A DNA stretch of 32,171 nt from Streptomyces boluensis (GTDB lineage: Bacteria > Actinomycetota > Actinomycetes > Streptomycetales > Streptomycetaceae), in assembly GCF_009908195.1 (NCBI RefSeq), contig NZ_JAAAHS010000035.1, positions 1 through 32,171 on the forward strand, given 5' to 3'. The notes under the pieces were generated by a model that saw nothing but the letters and a program-made list of their open reading frames with translations, did no database searches and was not told the origin of the DNA. Positions 8,628-17,226 of this stretch are shown in pieces; positions within the stretch are counted from its first letter, which is position 1, and every line of letters starts with the position of its first letter. The translations under genes were made by a program, and so were the position numbers.

Positions 8628-9413
8628 GTGACCACCACCGCAGACAGTGCCACCATCACCGCCCAGGACCGTTCCCAGGGCCGACTCGAGCCGGTGCATG
8701 CCATGAATGACGGAACCACGAACCCGGAGGGGCCCAAGCCAACACGGTCCCTGCCCGGTCGACCTCCCGGCATCAGGGCCGACAGCACCGGGCTCACCGA
8801 CCGTCAGCGCCGGGTGATCGAGGTGATCAGGGACTCTGTGCAGCGGCGTGGCTACCCGCCGTCCATGCGGGAGATCGGCCAGGCCGTGGGGCTTTCGAGC
8901 ACCTCGTCCGTCGCGCACCAGCTGATGGCACTCGAACGCAAGGGCTTCCTGCGCCGCGACCCGCACCGCCCCCGGGCGTACGAGGTGCGCGGATCCGACC
9001 AGCCCAGCAGCCAGCCGACGGACACCACAGGCAAGCCCGCCGCCTCGTATGTGCCGCTCGTCGGCCGGATCGCCGCCGGTGGGCCGATCCTCGCCGAGGA
9101 GTCGGTCGAGGACGTCTTCCCGCTGCCCCGGCAGCTGGTCGGTGACGGTGAGCTGTTCGTGCTCAAGGTCGTCGGTGACTCGATGATCGAGGCGGCCATC
9201 TGTGACGGTGACTGGGTCACCGTCCGCCGCCAGCCCGTCGCCGAGAACGGCGACATCGTGGCCGCCATGCTCGACGGCGAGGCGACCGTGAAGCGGTTCA
9301 AGCGCGAGGACGGGCACGTCTGGCTTCTCCCGCACAACTCCGCGTACCAGCCCATCCCCGGTGACGAGGCGACGATCCTCGGCAAGGTGGTGGCGGTGCT
9401 GCGTCGGGTCTGA
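8628..9413 (+). CDS. lexA: SOS repressor LexA
   Basis: A 261-residue autocleaving repressor of the DNA damage response. A winged-helix DNA-binding domain spans about 55-120 ([32 protein letters not shown]). The C-terminal S24 peptidase domain holds the cleavage site A150-G151 (GRIAAGGPI), the nucleophile S185 (VVGDSMIEA) and the general base K222 ([10 protein letters not shown]), so all self-cleavage residues are present. An N-terminal extension of about 50 residues before the helix-turn-helix is usual for Streptomyces LexA. GTG at 8628 is chosen because it follows AGAGGGG and begins the [10 protein letters not shown] sequence I know from homologues; the frame is open to an ATG at 8556 that lies inside the operator. 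A LexA box upstream indicates autoregulation, and a strong hairpin follows the stop. Confidence 0.96.
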   Translation: MTTTADSATITAQDRSQGRLEPVHAMNDGTTNPEGPKPTRSLPGRPPGIRADSTGLTDRQRRVIEVIRDSVQRRGYPPSMREIGQAVGLSSTSSVAHQLMALERKGFLRRDPHRPRAYEVRGSDQPSSQPTDTTGKPAASYVPLVGRIAAGGPILAEESVEDVFPLPRQLVGDGELFVLKVVGDSMIEAAICDGDWVTVRRQPVAENGDIVAAMLDGEATVKRFKREDGHVWLLPHNSAYQPIPGDEATILGKVVAVLRRV

Positions 9414-9434
9414 ATCACGACCCGCCCCTGTACC

Positions 9435-9469
9435 GGGCCCCGGAACCAACTGCGCCGGTTCCGGGGCCC
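9435..9469. terminator. lexA terminator
   Basis: A perfect 13-bp stem (9435-9447 with 9457-9469) and a 9-base loop are followed by T-rich sequence ending in TTTT (to 9483). It lies 21 bp after the lexA stop, between convergent genes, and may also serve the helicase gene. Confidence 0.9.
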
Positions 9470-9505
9470 TGTTCTGTGCTTTTCGGGGGCGCACCCTGAC
9501 GGGGT

Positions 9506-11536
9506 CTAGCCCTCCGCGGCCTCCGCCGCCTTGGCCGCCGCGTCGATCGCCGACAAAGAGCGGCGGGCCTGGTTGCGGTCGGTGGTGTACCAGAAATCGG
9601 GCAGTGAGGCCTTCAGATAGCTGCCGTACCGGGCCGTGGCCAGGCGGGGGTCGAGGATCGCGACCACGCCGCGGTCGCCCGAGGCGCGCACCAGACGGCC
9701 CGCGCCCTGGGCCATGAGGAGGGCCGCGTGGGTCGCCGCCACGGCCATGAAGCCGTTGCCGCCCGCGTCCTCCACCGCCTTCTGGCGGGCGCTCATCAGC
9801 GGGTCGTCCGGGCGCGGGAACGGGATCTTGTCCATGACGACCAGCTGACAGCTGGAGCCCGGTACGTCCACGCCCTGCCAGAGCGAGAGCGTGCCGAAGA
9901 GGCAGGTCTTCGGGTCCGCCGCGAAGTTCTTGATCAGCTCGCCGAGGGTCTCCTCGCCCTGCAGCAGAATCGGGAACTCCGGGATGCGCGCGCGGAGTTC
10001 CTCCGCTGCGGACTGGGCCGCGCGCATCGAGGAGAACAGGCCGAGGGTGCGGCCGCCGCTCGCCTGGATCAGTTCGGCGAGCTCGTCGACCATGTCGGTG
10101 CGCGTGCCCTCCCGGGAGGGGCGGGCCAGGTGCTTGGCGACGTAGAGGATGCCCTGCTTGCCGTAGTCGAAGGGGGAGCCGACGTCGATGCCCTTCCAGA
10201 CGGGCAGGTCCTCGGCCTCGCCCTCCGTGCCGGCGCGGCCTTCCGGGGCCAGGCCGAGGGAGGCGCCCACGCCGTTGAAGTCGCCGCCCAGCTTGAGCGT
10301 GGCCGAGGCGAGGACCACCGCCCGGTCCGTGAAGAGTTTCTCCCGCAGCAGGCCGGAGACCGACATGGGGGCGACCCGCAGCGAGGCCCCGCTGTACCGA
10401 TGAGCGGCTCCGCCGCGGGGCTCCTGGCGTTCGTACCAGACGACGTCCCACTCCGAGCCGTTGGTGATGCGCTCCGAGACGTCGTGGATCGTCTCGACGG
10501 AGGCCAGTGCCTGCTTGCGTACGGCGTCCTCGTCCTGGACGGACTTGTCGCGGGTGGAGCCGATCGCGGAGATGGTGTTGCGGGCGGCGTCACGGAGCGC
10601 GAGCAGGGCGTACCCCAGATCCTCCGGGATCTCCTCCAGGCGGCCCGGCAGGGCCAGTTCCATGATCCGCTCGAAGCCCTCGGCTGCGGTCTGGAGCTGG
10701 TCGGCGATCTTCTCGTTGACCAGCTTCGCCGAGCGGCGGACCGCGCGGTTCACCTGGCCGGGAGTGAGCTCGCCGGTGGCCACGCCGGTGACGCGGGAGA
10801 CCAGTTCGTGCGCTTCGTCGACGATCAGGACCTCGTGCTGCGGCAGCACCGGCGCACCCTCGATGGCGTCGATGGCGAGCAGCGCGTGGTTGGTGACGAT
10901 CACCTCGGCGAGCTTGGCGCGCTCCCGGGCCATCTCGGCGAAGCACTCCGCGCCGTACGCGCACTTCGAGGCGCCCAGGCACTCGCGGGAGGACACCGAG
11001 ACCTGCGACCAGGCGCGGTCGGAGACGCCCGGGGTGAGGTCGTCCCGGTCGCCGGTCTCCGTCTCGTCGGCCCAGTCCCGCATGCGCAGCAGGTCCTGCC
11101 CGAGCTTGCTGGTGGGCGCGGCCGCCTCGAACTGGTCGAAGAGTCCGGCCTCCCCGGTGTCCTCCTCCTGCGGCACGCCCTCGTGCAGGCGGTGCAGGCA
11201 GAGGTAGTTCGACCGGCCCTTGAGCATGGCGAACTGCGGGCGGCGGCGGAGCAGTGGATGGAGCGCGTCCACCGTGCGCGGCAGGTCCCGCTCCACCAGC
11301 TGCCGCTGGAGGGCGAGGGTGGCCGTGGCGACCACCACGCGCTCTCCGTGAGCGAGCGCGGGCACCAGGTAGCCGAGCGACTTTCCGGTGCCGGTGCCGG
11401 CCTGGACGAGCAGGTGGGAGTTTCCGTCGATGGCCTCGGCGACGGACTCGGCCATGGTCACCTGGCCGGGGCGCTCCGTGCCGCCGACAGCGGCGACGGC
11501 GGCGTGCAGGAGTTCGGGGAGGGAGGGCTTTGTCAT
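9506..11536 (-). CDS. ATP-dependent DNA helicase, DinG/XPD-type with iron-sulfur cluster
   Basis: A 676-residue superfamily 2 helicase of the DinG/XPD group, which unwinds damaged, R-loop or G-quadruplex-containing DNA 5' to 3'. Walker A is AGTGTGKS (46-53) and the Walker B/DEAH box is VDEAHE (239-244). Four cysteines between them, C113, C186, C192 and C198 (CLGASKCAYGAEC), match the iron-sulfur cluster ligands of this family. C-terminal motifs include SLWQGVDVPG and QGAGRLVRASGDRGVVAILD. The ATG at 11536 gives the standard N terminus; the upstream site is weak. It starts only 40 bp after the siderophore synthetase gene on the same strand, so it may receive read-through from that operon. No LexA box is visible in the 40-bp gap, so SOS control is not supported. 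Confidence 0.93.
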   Translation of the reverse strand: MTKPSLPELLHAAVAAVGGTERPGQVTMAESVAEAIDGNSHLLVQAGTGTGKSLGYLVPALAHGERVVVATATLALQRQLVERDLPRTVDALHPLLRRRPQFAMLKGRSNYLCLHRLHEGVPQEEDTGEAGLFDQFEAAAPTSKLGQDLLRMRDWADETETGDRDDLTPGVSDRAWSQVSVSSRECLGASKCAYGAECFAEMARERAKLAEVIVTNHALLAIDAIEGAPVLPQHEVLIVDEAHELVSRVTGVATGELTPGQVNRAVRRSAKLVNEKIADQLQTAAEGFERIMELALPGRLEEIPEDLGYALLALRDAARNTISAIGSTRDKSVQDEDAVRKQALASVETIHDVSERITNGSEWDVVWYERQEPRGGAAHRYSGASLRVAPMSVSGLLREKLFTDRAVVLASATLKLGGDFNGVGASLGLAPEGRAGTEGEAEDLPVWKGIDVGSPFDYGKQGILYVAKHLARPSREGTRTDMVDELAELIQASGGRTLGLFSSMRAAQSAAEELRARIPEFPILLQGEETLGELIKNFAADPKTCLFGTLSLWQGVDVPGSSCQLVVMDKIPFPRPDDPLMSARQKAVEDAGGNGFMAVAATHAALLMAQGAGRLVRASGDRGVVAILDPRLATARYGSYLKASLPDFWYTTDRNQARRSLSAIDAAAKAAEAAEG

Positions 11537-11576
11537 AGCCCGACCACCCTACGGTGCACCACTGACAATCCCCCGA

Positions 11577-13403
11577 TCACGGCTGCGGCAGAGCGTGCAG
11601 GGGGTTCGGCACGGTGCCGTGGACCGCGGCGTGCGGGCGCTCGGGCCGGTCCCGGTAGCCGTCGAGGTGGAGCCGGTTCCGGTTGAGGCAGAGGCGCTCG
11701 ATCCGGGGCGTGAGCAGGTCGAAGGTCTCGAAGCGGTCCTTCAGCTCGGGGAAAAGGGCCTGGTGGCGGAGGATCTCCTCGCGTACCAGGGACCAGAACT
11801 CCGCCTCGGACACGCCCAGTTGCTCGGCGCAGAGCGGGGCGAGGTAGCGGAAGACACCGACGAAGAGACCGGAGTGGATGAACTGGGTCAGGAAGGCGGG
11901 CGGCTCGGTGAGCAGGATGTTCCGTACGTCTTCGGGCATCGAGGTGTGTTCGGGCAGGGGCTGTGCGCTGATGTTGACGTCGTCGACGAAGTCCTTCACC
12001 GCGAGGCGCACCGGCACGTCCGAGGCGTCGAAGACCACGATGGCGTTCTCCCCGTGCGGCGAGAACACGGTGCCGTAGCGGTACAGGAAGTGCAGCAGCG
12101 GCGGCAGCAGGGCGGCGAAGAGGCGGCGCAGCCAGACCTCGGGGGCGAGTCCAGAGCGGGCGACGAGTTCGGCGACGAAGGCCCGGCCGTGGCTGTCGGT
12201 GTGCAGCAGGGAGGCGAGCGTACGGGCGCGTTCGCCGGGGTCGAGGGCGTGGTCGAGGGGCTCGCGCCAGATCGCTCCGAGCAGTTCCCGGTACTGGTAG
12301 GGCACGTCCGGCAGGCCGTCGTACACCGGGTGCTCGACCGTGACCGAGGCGACCTCGCCGAGGAGGATGACGCGGCACTCCTCGCGCAGGAACGGGTCGG
12401 CGTCGCGCAGTGCGTGCACCCAGGCGGTGACGGCCGGGGCGGCGAAGGTGCGCTCGGTGGGCAGTCCGCGCCAGACCAGGGTGTTGAGGATGGCCAGCGG
12501 CAGCTTCACGGTGTGGCGGTCGGGCCGTGAGGTGTTGAGGAACGTACGGATCGACTGCTGCGGCAGGCGGGTGTCCGGGTCGGCGGGGAGCGGCACGATG
12601 TCCCCGGCGGCGACGGACGGCGCGAACAGCGGCAGCACGATCTCGTCCCACTGCCAGGGGTGCACGGGCAGGTACAGATAGCGCCGGGGATCGAGGCCAC
12701 GCGCGCGTAGTGCCGATCCGAAGGTGTCGCGGGTGGTGGCGTCGAGCTCGCGCGCGTAGAGGCGGTCGGGGCTTTCGAGGCCGGAGACTCCGCTGTAGGT
12801 GGCGAGCCGGTCGCTCACGGCGATCCACGGGAGCCGACACGGAACGCGGGCCTCCGGTGTCCAGCGGGCGGAGTCGGCCGCCGAGAAGCCGAGGCGCCCC
12901 TTGTTGAGGACGAGCCAGGGGTGGCCGGTCTGGTGGCCTTCGAGTTCCGCGTACGAGAGCTCCGCGAGGTCGGCCGCGGTGAGCGCCGTGTGGTCGAGGC
13001 GGGCGTCGGCGGCGAGGGTGCTGCTCAGCTCGCGTACGACGTGGCCGAGGGTGCTCCCGTCGAGCCCGAGCAGTCCCTTGGCGCGGCCGAGGAAGGCGTA
13101 CGGGTCGCCGAACGGCACCGCCTCGCCGTCGCCCTCGCGCAGTGTCAGGGAGTCCGGGTCGACTCGCCAACTCCCGTACGCGGCACGGCGGGCGCGGAAG
13201 GCGAGGCGGGCGCCGTCGTCGAGGGTCAGGGCGTACCCGTACGACTGCGGCTCCGGCGTGATGATCTCTTCGTGGGCGAACTCGGCCAGCATCTTGGCGA
13301 GGAGCCGACGGGCGGCGCGCTCCCACGTCCCGGCGGTGAGTTCCGGCGGTACGGAGAGGGGGTGCGGCTCTGCCGAAGGTCCGGCGGCGGATGTGTCGGG
13401 CAC
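11577..13403 (-). CDS. IucA/IucC-family NIS siderophore synthetase, intact copy
   Basis: A 608-residue NRPS-independent siderophore (NIS) synthetase. These enzymes adenylate a carboxylate (citrate, succinate or a derivative) and join it to an amine or hydroxylamine. Motifs in order are GHPWLVLNKGRLGFSAAD, LPWIAVSDR, YLPVHPWQWDE, the nucleotide-site segment HTVKLPLAILNTLVWRG, and SPHGENAIVVFD followed by KDFVDDVN. Length is close to DesD-type enzymes (about 600). The frame is open to 13541, but GTG at 13403 follows GGGAG and removes a low-complexity leader, so I prefer it; this choice is uncertain. It is the third gene after the aminotransferase and the frameshifted synthetase and 40 bp before the helicase. 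The substrate cannot be fixed from sequence. Confidence 0.9.
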   Translation of the reverse strand: MPDTSAAGPSAEPHPLSVPPELTAGTWERAARRLLAKMLAEFAHEEIITPEPQSYGYALTLDDGARLAFRARRAAYGSWRVDPDSLTLREGDGEAVPFGDPYAFLGRAKGLLGLDGSTLGHVVRELSSTLAADARLDHTALTAADLAELSYAELEGHQTGHPWLVLNKGRLGFSAADSARWTPEARVPCRLPWIAVSDRLATYSGVSGLESPDRLYARELDATTRDTFGSALRARGLDPRRYLYLPVHPWQWDEIVLPLFAPSVAAGDIVPLPADPDTRLPQQSIRTFLNTSRPDRHTVKLPLAILNTLVWRGLPTERTFAAPAVTAWVHALRDADPFLREECRVILLGEVASVTVEHPVYDGLPDVPYQYRELLGAIWREPLDHALDPGERARTLASLLHTDSHGRAFVAELVARSGLAPEVWLRRLFAALLPPLLHFLYRYGTVFSPHGENAIVVFDASDVPVRLAVKDFVDDVNISAQPLPEHTSMPEDVRNILLTEPPAFLTQFIHSGLFVGVFRYLAPLCAEQLGVSEAEFWSLVREEILRHQALFPELKDRFETFDLLTPRIERLCLNRNRLHLDGYRDRPERPHAAVHGTVPNPLHALPQP

Positions 13404-13622
13404 GGGGACTCCCACTTCGATGCGTGACGGCCAGGCGGTGTGACGGCCAGGCGGTGTGACGGCGCGGCTTGTGGCGGCGAGCGGCGTGCCGACCGCCTGC
13501 GGTGTGACGCCGAGGCGGCCGGGGGCGCAATCGCCGGGCACACAGCCACGCTCCCCTCCTTCCGCCGCCGCTATGCCCCTCGGCCGTACGACAAGTCCTC
13601 GGCGCCTGCGGCCGGTTGGGGC
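13404..13622. other. 219-bp gap between the two synthetase genes
   Basis: It holds a perfect 16-bp tandem duplication, TGACGGCCAGGCGGTG, at 13425-13440 and 13441-13456, with a partial third copy (TGACGGC) after it. The open frame of the downstream synthetase runs through the repeats as low-complexity sequence. No terminator or clear promoter is visible. Confidence 0.6.
13425..13456. repeat. perfect 16-bp tandem duplication
   Basis: TGACGGCCAGGCGGTG occurs twice head to tail, then TGACGGC at 13457-13463. It lies just upstream of the preferred start of the intact synthetase gene. Slippage is the simplest origin. Confidence 0.85.
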
Positions 13623-15646
13623 TCAGGCGTGCAGCGGGTTGGCGATCGTGACGTAGACGGACTGGGTGTCGACGGGGCCGACGAGCTCGTCGAGGCCGTG
13701 CAGCCGGGTCAGCAGGTTGGCCTTGCAGCGCAGCGTCGGCGCGTCGAGGAGCCGGCCGGGCAGGGGCGAGCGGGGCCGGTCCGGTGCCGTCGCCGCGTCG
13801 CGCAGGAAACTCCGGAACGCCGCCAGGAGCAGCTCCTCGTCCGCGAGCCGCTGGGAGCCGAACGCGCCGATCAGGCCGAGGACGTTGTTGATGCCGAGGT
13901 AGTAGGCGAAGCGTTCGTCGGTGACCTCGTCGGGGACGAAGGTGTCGCTCTCGCGGCCGACGCCGGGGAGCAGCGCGTCGAGGCGGTCGCGGTGCGAGGC
14001 GCGGAAGTAGTAGCCCTGGTTGTCGCGGTAGCGCCCGCCGCACGGCCAGCCCTCCGGGTCGAGGAGGACGAGCGTGTTCTGCTGGTGCGCCTCCAGGGCG
14101 ATGCCCGCCGCGCCGTCAGCCACAGCACCGGTCGCACCACCTGTTCCAGATAGCGCAGGAACCACTCGGCGGCGACGGCTCCGCGCGGCCGGCCGGTACG
14201 CGCGGCGAGCCGGGCCACGAGTACGGCAAGGCGGGACCGCATCGGCGTACGGCCGCCCGGCGCGCCCGGCGCGTACAGCTTGCCCGGCGCGTACGGCTCG
14301 CGGGTGGGGCGCGGCGAGATCAGTCCGGCGACGCAGTTCACGTCGTCGCCGGGGGCGAAGGGGTTGTGCCGGATCAGTACGTCGAGGCCGGGGACGGCCG
14401 TGCCGTCGGGGTCGTCGACGGCGAGCCACGCCGGATCGCGGACGATGTCGAAGCCGGGGTGGGCGCCGCGCCACCGCTCGGCGAGGCCGCCGCGCAGCAG
14501 CCGGTGCACCTCCACCCCGCGGTGGAGTTCCTTGCGGAGGTTCTCCCGGCGGGAGTTGGTGATCCGCAGCCCGAGCGACAGCTTCAGCATGGCGGGCGCG
14601 CCGGAGCGGTACACGGTGCGGACCGACGAGGTGGGGTGCCAGGACTCGCCGTACGCGCCGAGGTCCCGGAGCAGTCCGGCGTCGAGGAGCGCGGCGACGG
14701 CGGGCCGGTGCCGCAGTTCCCGCACCTGCCAGGGGTGCAGGGGCAACGCGGCGTATCCGTCGGGGAGTTCGGGTCCTGTCCCGGCCAGCCGGGCGGTGAG
14801 CTGCTCGGCGGGTACGGTGCGGCCGCGTTCCGTCCAGGCGGAGCCGGTGGCCAGTACGGACGGGGCGACCGCGAGCCAGTGCAGCGGGAAGGAACCCCGC
14901 AACTCCGGTGCATAGCAACGCCCTTCGGCCTCGGAGAGGCCCTCGCGGCTCTTGGGGGTGGGGTGCAGGGGGTGGCCGAGGAGCAGCGACTGCTCGGCGT
15001 CGAGGAACCGGTCGTCGGGGCGGTCCGGGCCGTCCGGGTCACCGGTGGCCCCTGTGAGTCGCCTGCGCTCGTCGAGGAACACGGCCGTACGGCGCACGGA
15101 GTCCGCGACCCGGCCGACGAGTTCGCCGCCGTCGCCCAGGTGTTCCGGCGCCCCTCCCCCGACCGTCTGGTGTACGGCTTCGTGTACCGCCTCGCGGCTG
15201 AGCAGCGCGGCGACGGTGACCGCGTCGACGGGCGGGGCGTCGTGCGGACCGCCTTCGAGGACGGGCGCGCCGAAGCGGTGCCAGCCGGTCGGCGACCAGC
15301 GGTGCACGGGCACCAGGAGCGCGGTGCCGCTCGCGGTCAACGGGACGCGCAGCAGCGGCACGGTGGCATCGAGCGCCTTCGGCTCGGGCAGCGCGTTATC
15401 GCGTACCCAGCAGCGCAACAGGTTCTCGACGCCCGCCGCATCCGCCGCCCGCCGCGGGTCCCGGTGCTCCAGCAGGTCGTCCCACTCGACCGGTACGACG
15501 GTGCCGCCACCGGCCCCGGCCCTGTCCTGCCGGTCGGCGTGCGGCTGTTGCTGCCGCGGCACCGGTCCCGGACCGGTCGCCGACGACGCGAGCGCGCGGC
15601 CGGAGGGGGCGAGGGGACGGGGGCCTTCGGGCGCGGTCTGGCTCAC
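13623..15646 (-). pseudogene. IucA/IucC-family NIS siderophore synthetase, frameshifted copy
   Basis: A second NIS synthetase, different in type from its neighbour. From GTG at 15646 (AAGGAA upstream) it runs in one frame for about 510 codons with LLLGHPLHPTPKSREGLSEAEGR cut short here as LGHPLHPTPKSREGLS, then ELRGSFPLHWLAVAPSV, LHPWQVRELR and LKLSLGLRITNSRREN. At about 14105-14119 homology moves to another frame: WFLRYLEQVVRPVLWL is followed in the first frame by meaningless Ser/Thr/Arg-rich sequence, while the second frame continues as DGAAGIALEAHQQNTLVLLD and runs to VYVTIANPLHA at 13623. The total length, 2024 bases, is one short of a multiple of three, consistent with a one-base deletion in a GC-rich run. 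Restored, it would be about 674 residues. It is either a pseudogene or a sequencing error; I see no programmed-frameshift heptamer. Confidence 0.88.
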
Positions 15647-15668
15647 GTGAAATTCCTTGCGCGGTACG

Positions 15669-15710
15669 GGGTTCGGGTACGGGTACGGGTACGGGTTCAG
15701 GTACGAGTAC
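15669..15710. repeat. seven tandem hexamers (GGGTAC type)
   Basis: The units are GGGTTC, GGGTAC three times, GGGTTC, AGGTAC and GAGTAC. The array fills about half of the 92-bp gap between the aminotransferase stop and the synthetase start, upstream of the synthetase ribosome-binding site. It is a simple-sequence repeat likely to vary in length between strains. Confidence 0.85.
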
Positions 15711-15738
15711 GGACTTCCGGTACTGGGAGCGCGGCCTC

Positions 15739-17226
15739 CTACCGCCTTGCCGCTTCCGGGAGTTGAGCCCGCAGCACGCCGTCCAGCGCGTCGGTCAGCC
15801 GGTCGAGGACCGCCGTGGCCTGGTCGTCGGTGAGGGTGAGCGGCGGGAGCAGCCGTACAACGCTGGAGTGGCGGCCGCCGAGTTCAACGATCAGCCCGCG
15901 CTCCAGGCAAGCGCGCTGCACGGCGGCGGCGAGCCGGGGCGCGGCGGGCAACGGCACCGCTCCGCCCTGCCCCCGTCCGACACCGAGCCGCCCCGGATCC
16001 GCGCCGTCCGGACCGGCCCCGCCCCGATCCGCATCGTCCCGATCCGCACCGTCCGGGTCGACCAGCTCGACGCCGATCATCAGGCCCCGTCCGCGTACCT
16101 CCCCGATCTGCGGGTGCCCGGCGGCGAGGGCCCGCAGGCGCCGGAGCATGTGGTCGCCGAGTTCGGCGGCGCGCTCCGCGAGCCGGTTCCTGCGGACGTG
16201 GGCGAGGGTCGCGGCGCCCGCGGCCATCGCGAGCTGGTTGCCGCGGAACGTGCCCGCGTGGGCGCCCGGTTCCCATACGTCGAGGTCGTCCCGGTACACC
16301 ACGACGGCCAGCGGAAGGCTGCCGCCGATGGCCTTGGACAGCACCATCACATCGGGCACGACCCCGCTGTGCTCCACCGCCCAGAAGGCACCGGTACGGC
16401 CGACCCCGGTCTGCACCTCGTCGGCGATCAGCGGGATGGAACGGGTCTCGGTGATCTCCCGCATCCGGCGCATCCAGGCGTCAGGCGCGGGGATCACCCC
16501 GCCCTCCCCCTGCACCGGTTCCACGATCATCCCGGCGGGGTGGGGCACCCCGCCCTTCGGGTCGTCGAGCAGCGACTCGGTCCAGCGGGCGGCCAGTTCG
16601 GCCCCCGCCTCGCCGCCGGTGCCGAACGGGCAGCGGTACTCCTGCGGGTAGGGCAGCCGCGTCACCCGTACGTCCCGGGCGCCGCCCGAAGCGGCGAGGG
16701 CGCCCTCGGTCATGCCGTGGTACGCGCCCGTGAACGCGAGGAGCCCGTCGCGCCCCGTCGCCGTACGCACGAGTTTCAGCGCGGCCTCCACCGCGTCCGT
16801 CCCGGCGGGGCCGCAGAACTGCACGCGGGCGCGGGCGGCGAGGGCGGGCGGCAGAGTGGCGAACAGCTCGGTGACGAACGCGTCCTTGACCGGGGTGGCC
16901 AGGTCGAGGACGTGCAGCGGGGCGCCCGAGTCGAGCACCCTTCTGATCGCTTCGAGGACGACGGGGTGGTTGTGGCCGAGCGCCAGGGTGCCCGCGCCGG
17001 AGAGGCAGTCCAAGTACCGCCGCCCGTCGGCCCCTTCGATGGTCAGGCCACGGGCGCGGACCGGCACGATCGGCAGCGAGCGGGCGTAGGTCCTGGCGGC
17101 CGACTCGCGCAGCGACTGCCGCCGCAGGATGCCCTCGGGTCCGGCGCCGGCCCGGCCGCCGGGGGGCGTGGACGGGGGTGCGACGGGCGGCGCCGGATGC
17201 GGCGGCGCAGGCTCGGTGACGGCCAC
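15739..17226 (-). CDS. diaminobutyrate--2-oxoglutarate-type aminotransferase (class III, PLP)
   Basis: A 495-residue class III PLP aminotransferase, most like L-2,4-diaminobutyrate:2-oxoglutarate aminotransferases that make diaminobutyrate from aspartate semialdehyde for siderophores or ectoine. The PLP-phosphate site includes CGPAGTDAVEAALKLVR; LIADEVQTGVGRTG gives the Asp that contacts the PLP ring (D269); VLSKAIGGSLPLAVVVY holds the Schiff-base Lys (K298). AGTFRGNQLAMAAG is also typical. The first 30 residues are Pro-rich. An Asp/Gly/Ala-rich insertion at about 392-411 is encoded by four 15-bp repeats. GTG at 17226 follows GGGAGG at a slightly long spacing. It heads the synthetase module and should supply its amine. 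The ectoine homologue EctB is an alternative, but no ectA or ectC is present. Confidence 0.88.
   Translation of the reverse strand: MAVTEPAPPHPAPPVAPPSTPPGGRAGAGPEGILRRQSLRESAARTYARSLPIVPVRARGLTIEGADGRRYLDCLSGAGTLALGHNHPVVLEAIRRVLDSGAPLHVLDLATPVKDAFVTELFATLPPALAARARVQFCGPAGTDAVEAALKLVRTATGRDGLLAFTGAYHGMTEGALAASGGARDVRVTRLPYPQEYRCPFGTGGEAGAELAARWTESLLDDPKGGVPHPAGMIVEPVQGEGGVIPAPDAWMRRMREITETRSIPLIADEVQTGVGRTGAFWAVEHSGVVPDVMVLSKAIGGSLPLAVVVYRDDLDVWEPGAHAGTFRGNQLAMAAGAATLAHVRRNRLAERAAELGDHMLRRLRALAAGHPQIGEVRGRGLMIGVELVDPDGADRDDADRGGAGPDGADPGRLGVGRGQGGAVPLPAAPRLAAAVQRACLERGLIVELGGRHSSVVRLLPPLTLTDDQATAVLDRLTDALDGVLRAQLPEAARR
15994..16053 (-). repeat. in-frame minisatellite, four 15-bp units inside the aminotransferase gene
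   Basis: Read on the minus strand, four consecutive 15-base units encode DGADR, DDADR, GGAGP and DGADP. They lie in the C-terminal domain between LMIGVELVD and the following catalytic-domain strand, probably a surface loop. The unit length is a multiple of three, so copy-number change keeps the frame. Confidence 0.85.

Noticed and set aside
11533..14043. 836-codon minus-strand frame across both synthetase genes
   Set aside because: Arg/Pro-rich shadow frame; the real homology is in the other minus-strand frames.
13623..15646. Programmed ribosomal frameshift in the second synthetase
   Set aside because: No slippery X-XXY-YYZ heptamer or obvious stimulatory structure at 14105-14130; a deletion or sequencing error is more likely.
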